Counted from the stretch's first letter, positions 35,801-49,573 are shown. The stretch is DNA of 64,000 bases from Apus apus (GCF_020740795.1 NC_067290.1:16164001-16228000); one strand, 5' to 3'. Numbers and translations are program-made. Notes: generated by a model from the letters alone, not told the origin.

Positions 35801-38800
35801 GATCTGAGGATTAGCCAGATAAACAGCAACATATCTTTGCTCTAGCAGTACAGCAGATGCATTTGGGCTAGGATTCCCAAGCTCAGCCCTTACAGACAGC
35901 TATTGTATCCAGGTGCAGGACATACATTAGCAAGAACAGCTATCTTAGGGCTAAAGAAGGAAGTCTCCAAGAACTGGGACTTGCATGCCTAATAGTTTCA
36001 TTAATGCTGTATAGCTTGTACAACACAGGTGCATAAAAGCATTTTGAAGCTGGATTCCCTGTGTTTTTGGCTGTGCTTTCCTAAAAGTGGCAGCTTATCT
36101 GTGCTTCTACATACAACAGAAAACAATGGAAATATCTTAAGAACAGGTCTCAGGAGGCTGAATCATGGCTCCAGCAGAGAGATATACCACTTTTCCTTAT
36201 TGACCTTTAATATAGCTTCCCGGGCTCTCTGCAATCAATGTAATATTTTCACTATGATCATAATGGCCATTATCCTGAAGACAATAGATAGATATGGAAG
36301 TGATATTAAATTAGAAAAATAGCTGAAGGATTTCTTTGTTTTCTTTATGGATTTCTTATGACTTTTTCATCTTTCTCTCTCTCTTTTTTTCCACTGAATT
36401 AAAAAAAATATTTTCATGCTGAAACAAGCGGTTGCCCCCATTTATATTACACACTTTTCTCTGTTTCAGTATGTTTCCAACAGTAAGGTATTATTTAGGG
36501 AAAAATATAAATGCATAATAAACAGATCTATACAATCATTACTGAACTAAAATAGCAGTTAGGAAAGTATTTTTATTGTGAAAAATGGCCCTGCAAGACT
36601 TGCTGGCTATTTGTAATGTTGCAATGTAACTCAGATAAATTGGTGCCCAGGAGTGTGACATTTCAAAAGCTTGAAAATACACTACATTTTTCTGATAACG
36701 CCATTTTTGTAATTCTGCTTGCTATTTTGCAGTAGCAAGAAGCAATTTCTCTATGCCCAGGCAGTTCAATTAGAGTGTTGTAGATGTTGTCAAAAAGACT
36801 CAAACATAAGTGCCCCTGAGCAATGACTGCAATCACATAAAGTATTCTGTGCCCCTTCTCCTCAGTAATTGACATTTCTGGTCAGTTATGGGCAATATTA
36901 TTAACTAACTTTTAAAGTAATGACTCATTTGTCTTACAAACTTTGTATGATGAACCTTCCCATTTGGGTCTAGACTAATTTTTTTTAGTAAAAAGGGATT
37001 ATTAGATGAAGACCTGCAGGGACTAAGGGTCTTTTCTCATGAAGTGTTTCTACTGACATAAGCAGAAGTTCACCAGATTCTAGAGATGGATGCAGGGCAG
37101 CCTGGTAATGTTATCTGCTTATCTGTTCATTTTTTATAATACAAATCAAGAGTTCAGAAGACATCCTTAGTGAATTGAGGCTGTGGAGTAAAGGAGAGAG
37201 GTAGATCAGGCACTGGCATGGCTGTCCTTTGGTTAAGTAGGAATCCCAGCTACCTAAAGGCTGGTCAAACAGCACTGTGCTTTTAGGCATAGAATTTGAA
37301 AGCACTGGGGAGTTCAGATGGTCTTAATAAAATATATAAACACACTATGATTCACAGGAGTTTATCTTTCATTTCTGTTTGGTTTAGGCATGCTTACAGA
37401 CCTCATGGGTTTCTATACTCATGTCTGCATCAGAGGGGCATTATTTGGCACAGTGGGAGTGGAGCAGTGGATGGAGGCAGCTGGTGCTGTGGCCCCTCCA
37501 TCCACATGCTGTGTGTCTGGGCCATCACTTGAGACTAGATTCAGTTGGTTCCTTACATCTTCCCATCACTTATGTGGGTTTGTTGCTTCACATTCTTAAG
37601 TCCCAGCAGGGGCTAGAATACAGCTGACATCTGTGCTTCTGTGTGAGCTAGGCCACCATGCAGTAACTGTGGATGAGTCAGGGATTCACCACTGCTCTGG
37701 ATCAGACACAGCCCATTGTACCTTTGAGCACCCAAATGTCTGTACAGGAGAAATAACAGCCATGGAGGTTTAAGAATTCCATTCAAGGGCAGTGCAGGAG
37801 TGCTGACCACATTTTATTTCAGACTGTAATCAACAGACTTCAGATCTCTACCAAGGGACCGTCCATGCCATTTAGCAGATGCAGCCCTTGGAGCAGCCAA
37901 GGCATGAATGCTAAGATTACTTACAGGACACCCGGTTCTTATCCTCCATGCTACCCTGATTGCCCAAATAATTGTAGTTCTTCACAGTTTTTCCCTGTCT
38001 TTCCTTCACTGCCTTCATGCAAAAGAAAGATGATTTGGGCACATTTAGGAGGAGTGGATTTGCTTCCTGCTTCTGCTGCGGTTTTCAGACAATGGCCTTG
38101 ATTTCCTTGCTGTGAAATGGGACAATAAGATGTTTTCTGATCTATCTATGTGTTAACTTTGTAAGGACAAGAACATTTGCTGACTGTATATGCATCTAAT
38201 GCTCAACACAACAGGGTTGTGATTTTGCAAAGCAAAGCACATACTTTCTTGTTAACTCCCAAAGTCTTCTGAAGCCAAGAAATGAGAAGCACTTTTTACA
38301 GGTGAGGTAAGACAAGCCTATTCGTATTAGTTCTCTGATTTTCTGCTAGAAGTTTGCACTGGTTGCTGTGAACAATGGTTACTGATCAGTTCTCTGAGGT
38401 CCTCTTGACGACAGGCAACAGTATTATTTTTGCAATACGGAAATTGGTTCACCAGCATGATGATCAGCCTTCAGAGTGGTGAGAGTTAGGAATCCAGTTC
38501 CTAGTGATGATAAATAGCATTTGGGCACAGCCTGGTTTTAAAGCCTATGAAAATCTCTGCATGAGACTTAACATCAGGGTATGAGACAACACGACTTGAT
38601 GCAGGCTTGATTCTAACCCAAAGGCTTAAATGTCATAAGGCAGCACCATAGGATGTTATTACTTGAGAGACATTTGAAAGCTTACAGATGACAATATAAA
38701 ATAAAATTATAGAGTATTGTTTTGACAGTTTCAAGAACCAGAACACGTCCTAATTCTTTAGGCTATCATTGTGGTCTTTCACATTGAATCACTTAATCTC

Positions 38801-39205
38801 CCATTAAGCATCTACCTTATACTATTTTTTTCATATAGAGATTCCTTCAAATAGCATCAGCATCATTGTCTAAGTCAAATCAAACACTAATCCTGAGTTG
38901 GGAATTTTTTCTTATATATACTTTTACAGGGGATGCCCACATAATCTGATACAAGTAAAAGACTAAACAAAATGTCTTAATCATAGTTTATGCTACCACG
39001 TGTTTTCTCTCTATCTCAACTTTCATTTGACCTTGAGTTTTCCCTTAGAGGAAAATATTGCCATTTTCTGTTGACAAAAGCACAATCATGAAGTCTGGGG
39101 GGGAAAAAGCAACATTGACAGATATATTGAATTAGAATTATAAAAACAAGAGCACAGCAATTCCTCAAATTGCTGCTGGCATATGCTAAATGTATAGTGT
39201 ACCAC
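35801..39205. other. No gene seen
   Basis: AT-rich non-coding DNA. The block at 36420-36650 is rich in homeodomain- and MEF2-like AT motifs and could be a conserved non-coding element; that is inference. A recursive-type splice pair (CACTTTTTACAG|GTGAGG) lies at 38301|38302. Confidence 0.45.
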
Positions 39206-39750
39206 CTGAAAATCTATTATCAAAGGCTGCTGCTAAAAAGAGCAGCTCTTGTTATAATCACTGTGCCCACAGCCTGTTAAACAATCATGAGTTGAGAAGC
39301 TTGCAGAAATTTTCTAGTGCGTGCAAAGGGTTAAGTCAGATTTTACCCACTAATTTCTACTCAAAAAAGAGCAACTTGCATGATCTGGCAAATATTCCAA
39401 TTCAGCTTCTACAGATGTTGCCACTTACTCTCTCCAGTGTGGTTCCAGATCAATTTGGGATTTGTATCTAAATCCCTGTCTAATGGGACCTGTAACAAAA
39501 GGTCGCAGAATATGCAGACATTACCCTCCATCATAGATAAGAACCAACCAAACCACCAAACAAATAAACAAACTGCAGCAGAGTTCCTCCAACAAAGTTA
39601 TTCAGAGGATAATGGTACTACAGAGAGCAGTTATTCTTATTGTTGTTATAATCATTGTGTCTGCAGCCTGTCAAATACTGACAGGCGCCTCTCTACCTTA
39701 GTGAAGGGGAAACAAAATGATCAGATTGCAAAACTCGTAGACTTTGATAT
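39206..39750 (+). repeat. Imperfect direct duplication, 394-bp spacing
   Basis: About 35 bp starting gttataatcactgtgcccac at 39251 recurs as gttataatcattgtgtctgc at 39645, followed in both by agcctgt(t/c)aaa. Both copies are preceded by an agagcag motif. The copies may be ends of an old, unrecognised interspersed element, or a local duplication. Overlapping plus-strand open frames in the same stretch have no recognisable product. Confidence 0.5.
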
Positions 39751-41699
39751 CTGATTGTGTCTAGACAGCCTTTGTCCCTGCCTCTTAAAGACAGTCGTCA
39801 AATGCTTTGCATCAATAATTTGATATGCTGCTGTTTTCAAGATTTGGAACATTAATGTCACCTCCTTGGGTCCCTAGTGTCTGCCTCTTCTACATTCATT
39901 ATTTTTAGGTAATAATGGATGCTTGCTTCTTTTTAGTTCTTATAATCATGCAGAACAAGCAGTTTCAATATCTGAAATAAACTGCTTCACAAATTAATCA
40001 AGTGCAGAAGAAAGCCATTTGAAGTATTTGACAGTCAATAAAGTTGTTTGTGATGCATTGTACAATGTCCTGCCTTTTCTGCTCTGTGCTAAATCCTATT
40101 GCCAGCTGCAGAGATGGAGGAAATAATTATTAGAAATCAAGTTATCTGAGAGTTTTTACTGAAGTATAAAATGGATTTTTTACATTAGGCCAAATCATTT
40201 AATATAAGTCCTAAACTTTCAGAGGGTTATTTCAGAGACTACAAGCTTTGGAGAATTAAAAGAAAGACCTGAAAACAGAATTGCTTTTGTGATTCAAAGA
40301 TGTCTTGGACAGGTTAGATGCCTTGCAGGCAGTCATAGTGCAGATTTTTCATAGTGGCAAATGTAATCTAAGTCCATCTCTGAGTAGATCTGAACTGTTT
40401 GTGGTTGAACTGTAATGAACTTTTCTTAGCTCGGCAGCTCACTTGTTGGGCTTTTAAATTGTGTGGTTGTAGGAAACAGCTGAATTATATGAAGCCCAGC
40501 AATGCAGCAGGAACTGACCAGAGCTATCATTTATTTCTCTTTGGTTTTTGTACTGGATATGAAAATAAATAGTTGTAATATTGAGATGACTCTTCCTTTT
40601 CCTTATGATTACTCTTGGATTATGTTTAACTCTGTCTTCTATCTGTTCAACAAAGCTGTGTCCCTAAAGCATTTATGAAAATAACATGGGGTACAAACTG
40701 ACAAATTAACACTGATAGATAGGCTGAGAAAGTGATGGTTTTGAATGTATCACATTGTAGCTGTGAAGACCTCGATATAGAAATGGTCTCCTAAGTAAAA
40801 TCTATGTGAGATATATAGAAGCTACTGCACAGAATATTGGCTTATTGCCCTCCATAGATTTGAAACCATCTTTCTTGGATGGCAGTGGAAAACTTCAATA
40901 TACTTACATAAATTATAAATGATGTCTGATTCTCTTGTTGAAGTAGGTGCTGTGAGGTTTTCTAACATAAGCTTTAAAAAGCTGCTTTGTGTATGTCCAA
41001 AGGTGAAAGATCTGCATTTTTGCAAACTTTTACTGTTGTCAATACCATTCCATGAATTGTGTACCCTACTGTAAAGATTTTTGTTATGATTGGGAAGGCC
41101 ATGGGTATTTCCTTAACACAGGACTGAAGTCATGGCTTTTAAATAATTAGTTTAGAGATGGAAGTGATTTGGAAAAATAATGCCTGTGAAGAGCAAGTGA
41201 AACCAGAGGCCACAATTCCTAAATATTTCAAGGCATTTTGGTGCCTTGAAATGAGCATCTTCTCTGTCAGTTCAGAAATGTAATAACGCACAAGGAAGAT
41301 CAAAGACAAGGGATCTCACTTTGCTTTTTGGATTCGCAGCAGTGATATAATTTACATTCTTTTAGATGTCTTTATATTGTTTTCATTTCAAAACAATACA
41401 CACACCCTGGAAGTGCCTATTGCCAGCCCAAGATATTAACCCTTTGTCATATTTACAGTAACAGGCTCAGTCCATGAGTAGCTGGATAAAATTGACAGAC
41501 TATGTGACACAAGGAGCTAGCCCAAAAGATCTATTAGATCCTACGGTGCTGTGGACTTAGTGCTGCTTCTTGGCAAGAAGAAAAATCGGTTTGGTCTTAA
41601 TTTGGTGCAATTTCCTGAAAGAATAAGCTGACAAGGATGCAGTGAAAATAGTGATTATGTATGCCAAGACCAGAAGGTGGTCTAGACTGGAACATGCCA
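39751..41699. other. No gene seen
   Basis: Non-coding by inspection; the only distinct structure is the 11-bp-stem hairpin at 41225-41252. Confidence 0.5.
41225..41252. repeat. Perfect 11-bp inverted repeat
   Basis: ATTTCAAGGCA and TGCCTTGAAAT form an 11-bp perfect stem with a 6-nt loop (TTTTGG). It is the longest tight perfect hairpin I noticed in the window. The stem does not extend further except for one possible wobble pair, so it is shorter than a microRNA precursor. Confidence 0.7.
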
Positions 41700-42110
41700 A
41701 TGGGAATGAGTTGCAATCTGTTTCAGACCCATGCAAATGCAGGAAGGCTGTACACAGACTCCAGCTAATCTGAAGGATGTTTACCTGGCTTTAAAAGAGT
41801 ATATGGTCAGAATTGGGTTGCTCTGAAAACAGTGTGGTTCCAGCCCTGGCAGAGTCTGTCTTTCAGGTAAATCTGAATCACAAACCAAATAACATTTCCC
41901 TGTCTGATGGCACAACTCAGGTCATCATCATAGATCAAAATGTAAGACTTGCCCTCAAGCAAGTGTGTGAAGAGGGTCATCATAAAAAGTGTGACCAGCT
42001 CAATAGCAACCAGGAGGTGTGGCTGCAGAGGAACATGCCCAGTGGTTACCTGTGCAAGGCGTACTCACAGAGAGACCAACTGAAAGGACACAGGCCTTAA
42101 AGAGACCTGG
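41700..42110 (+). pseudogene. Possible decayed coding fragment, family unknown
   Basis: Two overlapping plus-strand frames read like protein. The first, about 41729-41820, includes QTPANLKDVYLALKEYMV. After a one-base shift a second frame runs 95 codons (41813-42100), including IIIDQNVRLALKQVCEE and EVWLQRNMPSGYLC, to a TAA. The second frame then continues past the stop with some coding-like codons. Codon usage is mixed and not low-complexity. No family is recognised, and there is no flanking repeat or poly(A). A CAG|GTAAAT pair inside the frame (41866|41867) follows a pyrimidine tract, so this could instead be intronic sequence with chance coding potential. Confidence 0.22.
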
Positions 42111-45022
42111 GGTCAAAAAGAAACAGGGGTTTCAAAGTCAACCCGACGTAGTTTGACTCTATGCCTATAAAAATAAAAATGAGGTCAAATAAGGAGAAAG
42201 TTGCCTGTGACATTACCTTACCTAAGCTCTGACAGAGCACTTTTTCATCACAGATCTTATAGCATGTTAAAAAAGATGGATAATTATAATTATTTCTGCT
42301 ACATATCTTAGGAAACCCAGGGAAAGAGGAAATACTGTTTAATTATTCTCATGCAAAGCTGAGTCTAAAGCTGGAAAAGATGGGTTTCCTGACTCAATCC
42401 ATGCTTGCTATGGATTGACCCTTAGGTCACAGATGAATGAACTGTAAAATGTAGAAGAACAAGTTGATGAATATGCAAGTCATATTTTGAATATTTGAGT
42501 TGACATTTTTGTACCTTGGCCTTTCTTCTCACTGTACCCATCTGCCTTTCATTCTCTGCTGCCTGCGTGTTGTGCTTTTTTTTCATATTCATGATACAAT
42601 TTATCTCTGCTAATGCTTTTTAAGGAAGTTGTTCAATTTTTTGTTCTGCATTCCTTTGATGATTCTGTACCAAAATCAATTATAAATATCAGATGATGTT
42701 GAGTTTTTAAAATACAAATTATAAGCTAAATTCCTTGCTAGAGTAAGCCAATTAAAATAAAGTGACTAGAACAATGTCTATTTACCCTAGCAAAGACTTC
42801 AGCTTTTCGATTCCTGCTAGTGCCACTATCATTTTCAGACTTCATTTCCACAAGTTCAAAGTCTTCATGTAGAAAATATGCCTTTTTTACAATTTAAGAC
42901 TCCCTGTGCTGTTGATTTTTAGTGGCAGTGCAGCCTCAGGAGTAATCCTGTACCCTCAAAGGGAACTGATGGACTGTTGCACAGAGGAAATGTTTTTACA
43001 AAATAGAAAACATGGAGTGTAATGTAAATAATTTTTCAGAAGCTGTTATCTCTTCTTATTTTAGAGAAAGGACAATGATCCAGCCAATGTCACATGGCAT
43101 GAAACCTATATATCTAGCTGGCATGAAAGCCTGCACCTAGACCACCCTGTATGTTGCACAAGAGTGTAGGAGCTGTTTCTAGTCCAGGAATCTTTCATGC
43201 AGGGTGTAGCAACATGGAAATAGCTCAGGTGATATTTTTTTTCTTCTGCAGCAGTGTTTCCTGAAATTCAGAGGATGGGAAATGGGCAATGTGGGCAAAC
43301 AGGCCTCTGACAGTCTATTCTGGCTACCCTCTGTGGTGCACGTCTGCTTCCTCACTGATGGTAAAGGTGGGGTGATCCGAGTAACTGGTCCTGGAAAAGC
43401 ACAGCAGTCAGTGGTGCAGCCACTCTTGTTACTGAACTGAAAGCAGAAATTGAACTAAACCTTTTATCACTTAGGAATGAAGAAATACTTAGCTGTATCT
43501 TCTGAATAGGTGAGAGGGTAATTGTAAGAAGAAATGACACAAGCCCTTGACACCTGGAGTAAGCGAGAACATTTGAGTTCTCATAAAAGATTTCACTGAC
43601 AGCACCTTCGGTATTTATATGATTATTTGATCATCTGAGTAAAATTAGAAAAGATTTCTACCTTTCTTGGCCCTATTCACTCCCAGGATTTTCCCAAGAG
43701 ATGACATAATGAAACTTGTCAGGGTCATTTGTTTGTGCATTGCTAAATATTAGGGAAGTCAATAGTCAATCATAACATTTAAAGCAGCAGTTTGTGATTC
43801 AACAAAATTCACCTTTAAAAAAAGCCAAAGGGTGCTGGTTGCCTACGGGTTTATGAAGGAGTTACTGAAACTTCATAAAAGGTTGCTAGGTTGAAATTTG
43901 CTTCTGCTGACAAGAAGTTGATCTTGGTTTAGTATGACAAAGCTATTCATGAGGATTCAGCGATCCTTTTGGCAACTGAGCAAAGACATTTGCTCTTCTG
44001 TCCTCCTGACCTGCTGGCTAAGGGGACACATATGTATTCCCTACCTTACTAGGACTCTGGAACAGGCCCATCTGTTCTGCTTGGTTGGCAGGCTACTTGT
44101 GCAGTGGCCTGTAAGCAGGTGGTATGGACTGAGTACGAAGAGAGAATAGATGGATTTTTCACATTTAAGGAAGAAGAAAAATGAACATTGGGAAGTGCTG
44201 TGGTGTGGGCAGGTAGTAGTGGGGATATGGTGGAGTAGTACAATTCCTAACTGGTTCCCATACTCACATAATTATACATGGCATCTAAAGGTAAAGGATG
44301 TAGAATCTCTATGACCTATTCATTAAATAGTTCTGCCTATTTAAGAACATTGTTTAGAGATCTCCTTCAATTTCTGTTGTATTGTCCTTTGATTTTCCCA
44401 TTATCCCGTTTGTCATCTTTTAGCTATTTTCCTTTGTGTTTTATAATGCACAAGAACTAAATACACTAAAACTAAATTTAAATAGTTCATGTATATAAAG
44501 AGTCTCACCTAGGTTTACATAGAATAATATCTAGGAGCTTTCAAACTGAACTCCATTTCAGGCTGGAAAGCCAGCCTAAGAAGATAAGATTTGAATTTTG
44601 TATTAAATTGATTAACTGAATCTGCATTTCTGATGTCAAGTAAAAGTGGATTCCACAGCTCTCATGAGTAGCAAGCAAAAGCCCTACAGCTGTGAGAGTT
44701 CAACCTGAATCTTTTGGTTTGCATGTCCGGGATTTTAAAAAATACATTTATTTTCATATGTTCTGAAATCTTTGTGGATTTTTGATCCTATGTCTTGCAT
44801 GCTTATTTATTCTCCACAATTGTCCTTACATTCCAAATCACTAAAAGAAACAGTCTTTTGGAAAAGCACAATAAATAGCTTTGAAACGACAGTCATGATT
44901 AATTAGAGCAGAATACTCTTAAGTGAAAAAGTTCCTTGCTGTACTGATTTCTCCTTGGAAAAGCCTGGTTATTCGACAGAAGTTGGGGTACACTTGATGA
45001 GTGCATATGGACACATTTATAA
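42111..45022. other. No gene seen
   Basis: AT-rich DNA with only short open frames on both strands and no repeat I can name. Confidence 0.5.
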
Positions 45023-45330
45023 TTATGCATCAAGAAGAGAAATATAAATGAAAGTGTGTAATCCAGGAGCTTTCAGTTCTGAGTGTGCTGCATTCTCTAT
45101 TTCTGTAGTCTGGTATGTAGGGTCATTAATCCAACGTGCAGTGTTCACAGGTAAGGAGATGACAGGAGAAATGATATTATGACTAAGATTTAGGAGATCT
45201 TCATTCATTTCTGCATCTTTGGTGCTTTCTGTCCTCCACTGCCAGTTGTCAATGTCCAACAGTTCCCTGTGTCTTCATTCTGTGTGTTTGATAAGCTTCA
45301 GTTACAAATTTTCTTGGATAACAGAGAACT
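45023..45330 (-). pseudogene. Possible decayed coding fragment, family unknown
   Basis: A minus-strand frame of 78 codons (45259-45023) contains DIDNWQWRTESTKDAEMNED and ARWINDPTYQTTEIENAAH. The same frame extends upstream to about 45330 with two in-frame stops (through LKLIKHTE and RHRELL). Tryptophan-containing, acidic, mixed composition favours a former coding role, but no domain is recognised and no splice sites are clear. Low confidence. Confidence 0.2.
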
Positions 45331-46304
45331 TTTCCACTGTGACTGTAGGATGTCAGTTAGGTTGGAACTGAAACTGAGAAGTTCCTTCAGATCTGTTGAC
45401 ATGATTGCAATAAAGTAGATTACTGACAATGCTAATGGATGTTAGACATATCACACTAGGCTGATAGTAAGTTCCTATTGCTATGGTGTGCTTCTCTCCC
45501 TCCTTCTGGCAGTAATCAGTGTGTAATCCCAGGGTGTATCTACATTGCCATGAATACAGATTTTATAAACATATCTAAGGTAGCTTTAAACCACCTCACT
45601 CGAGTGTTGCCTCTTGCAGTCCCCAACAATAGGGTTCATCTACCAAGCCCAGTAAAGGCCTGCTGAGAAGCCTGGCATGAGGTGAGTTGCATGCTTTTGT
45701 GGCTATCACATTTTTTCTCCCTGAGACAAGCGAGTTTAACAGTAGCATGAAGGTGTGGACGGGGCTGAAAGGAGCACATGTACATGTGCCTTAGGTGTGG
45801 CAACCATGGGCTAATCCATCCAAAGAGCCAGTAGCCCCTGCTTAGCTAACTTTACCATTGCAACCAAATGCAGGAGAAAAATGCAGGAGCCAGAAATGGG
45901 CTAAATCCTCAGAAATGTTCTACTTACTCTTGTACATTTTCATCTACAGCCATGAGTGCTACCAAAATAGTGAGAGCTCCCCAGTTCCTTGTGTTGTTCG
46001 GTATGGAGAAGAGGGAATAATAAGGCCTTTCCCCTCTTCCCCCAGGCCATGTGCTGGCAGTGTTGAAGAGGTTTCAGTGACTGTGGGGAAGTTAGGGACT
46101 GGAGAACAACTGCTCCCTGCAGCAGGCTTGCCAGGTACCGGCACTGATCCAGGTAGGCACTGCTGCCAACTGTAATGCCTTGCAGAGAGGGAATACTGCT
46201 CCTGGCCTAGACACACTGTGTGTTGGCCACCTGGTTACAAAAGGGCAGATGCAGAGGGGCATTTTCCAACTTGGCTGGCTCTTTAAAATTTCTGGCAGCT
46301 GTTA
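45331..46304. other. No gene seen; GC-richer patch at 45960-46220
   Basis: Overlapping frames on both strands at 45858-46216 are most simply explained by a locally higher GC content and fewer stops. I recognise no product. Confidence 0.4.
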
Positions 46305-46604
46305 TTAATATTTGAATAATGCTACTAGTGTGCTCCATTTGGACTCAGCCAAGCTGTCTCCTCTGATTTCCCCTGTGCAAACTCCTAAGTCATGAACTTC
46401 TTTACTGCCATGTTGAGCCTCCCCTAAAGTCAGTATGGGGCTGAGAGCATGGGTACCATTTCCTGGGCATAGGTTAGAGCAGGCTTGGGTTGCTATAACA
46501 TCTGTTAGCAGAAGCCTCCAACTCCCTGCTCCCTCCTCCAGCCCAAACCCAACATCTGTTCTGGTGAACAAGTGCAGTAAGATGTCACTCTCAGTCCTCA
46601 CCAA
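46305..46604 (-). other. Open frame of 99 codons, unassigned
   Basis: The minus strand is open for 99 codons, with many G-starting codons and readable segments such as DVGFGLEEGAGSWRLLLTDV. Adjacent minus-strand sequence at 46591-46830 is also open in another frame. No recognisable domain, no clear splice sites, and a plus-strand frame overlaps part of it. It could be a remnant of an unidentified mobile element or a chance frame. Confidence 0.18.
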
Positions 46605-46830
46605 AGAGGACTCCAGCCTTCATGTAAGGAACAGACTGAATAGAAAATATGCTCTGTAAAGTACAACCTTCCCTGATTTTTCTCCTAGTAGGGGAAAATA
46701 CATTTCTGCTTTCTAATATTGCAAAATCCCAGGAAAGTGTAGGTGGGCAGAAGAAAGGACAGGCAGGGTTCCATGGCTTTGTGCTCATAAAGATGAGCTG
46801 GCACTCCAGATCACTTACAATATCTGTCAT

Positions 46831-49573
46831 TTAGTTTTGTTAAAAAGCTGCTAGATGAACTTCTTCCCCTTCTGTAGAGTCGATAATGGTCATCAGAGTT
46901 TCATGGGGTTTGCTGGAAGTTATCCCCTTTTCACAGGGAACAGTTAATGTGAGAGATCCCTTTGAGGTATTTACATATTTGTGGTATCTCTTGCTAGTCC
47001 TCCCAGCAGAAGTTCTGCTACCATGGGCTATTCATTCTGTGCTGCTGTGAAATGTCTTTGGCTCACAGGTACACAACACATAGCAGACTGTTTCCAGGAG
47101 GTCAGAGCTAACACTGCCAAGAGAGATGCAGGTTAACAAGCATAGCACAGGCACAGACTTATTTGGGATACTAAAGTGGTTACAAACTTCACCTAAAGTT
47201 TTTACAGTCACTTGTTGTTCAGCCCTTTCCTTTTCATATCAAAGCTACCTCCAGCTGAGTCCATTATGGTTATAGCCATTAAACCCTGGGCAAAACATAT
47301 TTCTCATCTAATTGTTCCTAATGCCTGAGCTCTGAACTATACCCACATGGGTAAAACCTACCCATGACTGAAAAATAGTGACTGAGCATCTCATACTTTA
47401 TTTCAATCATTTTGAAAACACTGACAGCCTATTAGACCAGGAAATGAAGCTTCTTGGCAAACAAAATATTTGCTAATTTTGGTATTTTGTGTGAGTCAGA
47501 AATGTGTGGAGGGAAATGTACTGAAACTAACCCCTTCTTGTGAACTGTTTCAGATTGCATAACTGACATTTGCCAATTAAAAAAAAAAAAGTTACACCAG
47601 AAAGTTTCTGAACATATCCAAAAGCAAAGGCATCAGAAGCTACTGCAAACACTTTCCCCCACAGCAGTAAAGGCCATTGGTCACACTGGATTTCACAATG
47701 GCCAGCATGATGAATGTCTGCTTTATGCCTAGCTCCAACTAATTGCAAGATAATCCTGCTCATTTCTGAACGTGCATATTTCCACATCATTTACTTGATC
47801 ATAGAGGTTCCTTCTTTCTTTTTATTTGATGCCCTCAGCTGGTTGGTGAAAGCAAGGTGATGGAAAAATCCAGCTATTTGAAATGCAAGTATATCATCTA
47901 GAAATCAGTAAAAAAGTTATGTTTCTTTTGATAACATTTTCACACCCACATGTTCAAAACTCTTAACATTTTCATTTTGGCTTCTGGAAAGTACATTATG
48001 ATTTGAAAATTAAGGCCACAAAATTAGAATTTTGTTGTTAAAATCTACAAACTGGTTTGAGCTGAATTATTCACAATTGTCTACATCTTACTGAAAACCA
48101 GCTTGTCACAGGTTCTTAGGATTCCCCATGAGTGATGCTAAAACGCCTTGTACGTTGCTTATTTGCTCAGTGCACTTTTGAACTGAAGCATTTAGTGTTT
48201 GAAAACAGGCAGTAAATATATCATAGTTAATTGGAGAAAAAGAAAGAATTTAGGAAAGAATTTGAGCTTGTGAGACAGCTTAAAAGTTACACTGAGATGT
48301 GATTTTATTGTCCTGATTTATGAGACTCGTGTTGAATTCTAATTGCACTGAATGAGCAGGTATGTTAAGAGATATGGAAATTACTGAGAGAAAAAAATAA
48401 TAGGAGCAAATACCTAAGTAATGTGAAGAAGAGGAACTCCTGCTTAACTAGCCTTTTAAGAGCAGGTCATTCAGGGATTTCAGTGGTAACAGGGAAAAAA
48501 GATGTAGGCCTTTTGAATTTTTAGAAAGTTCTTTATTAAAATGGATATGACATCTAAGTAGTGTCTAAACACAAAGTTGCAGTTTTATTGAGTGGGCAAT
48601 AAAATTCAAGGGCATGATTCACTAAAGATGGAATGTCCTTTTCTGGAATAATTCTAGTGTTTTTTTGGGTTCAAATCTTCAGCACTATCAATGATGGATA
48701 GAGTTATGGAAAGCCATGGGGGCTGGTCCTCTCTGAAACAAATCCCTGCAGAGAAGAGGATATCTTTTTGCCGTGGCTTCAGCCATAACTTGTTGCTCTG
48801 TGATTGTGAAATGATAAGGCCAAAGAAATAAGTCTTACTCTTCTGTAAGCTTCTAAAGTGGTTTTAGTGATAGAGTCTCTAAAATAAAAACGTCATGTTC
48901 CCACTTACCCCATATTGTTACATGTAAATCTGAACCTGCCAAACAGATCCCGTTTAAAAACACAAGCAAACGGAAATATTACATTGAGAGTTTCTTTAAA
49001 CTTTGTCTTATATTACACCCTGAATACTCTGATACAGAACTGTTGAGATGAATCCATATGGGCAAAAGAGAAGGAACTGGAATCTGACCTGAATTACAGC
49101 TACTAAGTAATTAAGACTTCAGGATTGCCTGGGTGAGGGATGCTCTCAAAGTTGAGATGGGGGCACAGAGCAGTGGGCCTGGCAGCTAGTTTAAAGCCCC
49201 AGGGGTATGGACATGCTGACTGTGGTGGAAAAATGCCCCTGGTCATCAGTCCCTCTGCACTGCTGTGTTCTGCATGAGTGTGAAGAACATCATCCTGAAG
49301 GGATTGTCTGAGCCCACACAGGTGGGAGCCTCTGCCATGGAGGAGTCTGTGCACCTGCCTGTCCCACGCCTAGCACAGTGATCTCAGCTGGGTTTTCTTT
49401 TGTCAGTGGATGAAATGCAAGAACACATTGATCACAGTGGTGCCAGTGGTTTTGAGCTGACTTCACAAATACATTCAGACTATCTGAGTTTCAAATCCGC
49501 TCAAAATTGAAAATAAAGAAATAGATAAATAAATAAATAAAGTAGAACCTTATTTTAAATTTGTTTCAACAAA
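46831..49573. other. No gene seen
   Basis: Mostly AT-rich. A minus-strand open frame of 87 codons at 47527-47790 reads plausibly (for example RIILQLVGARHKADIHHAGH) but lacks any recognised domain or splice sites, so it is not called. Confidence 0.4.
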
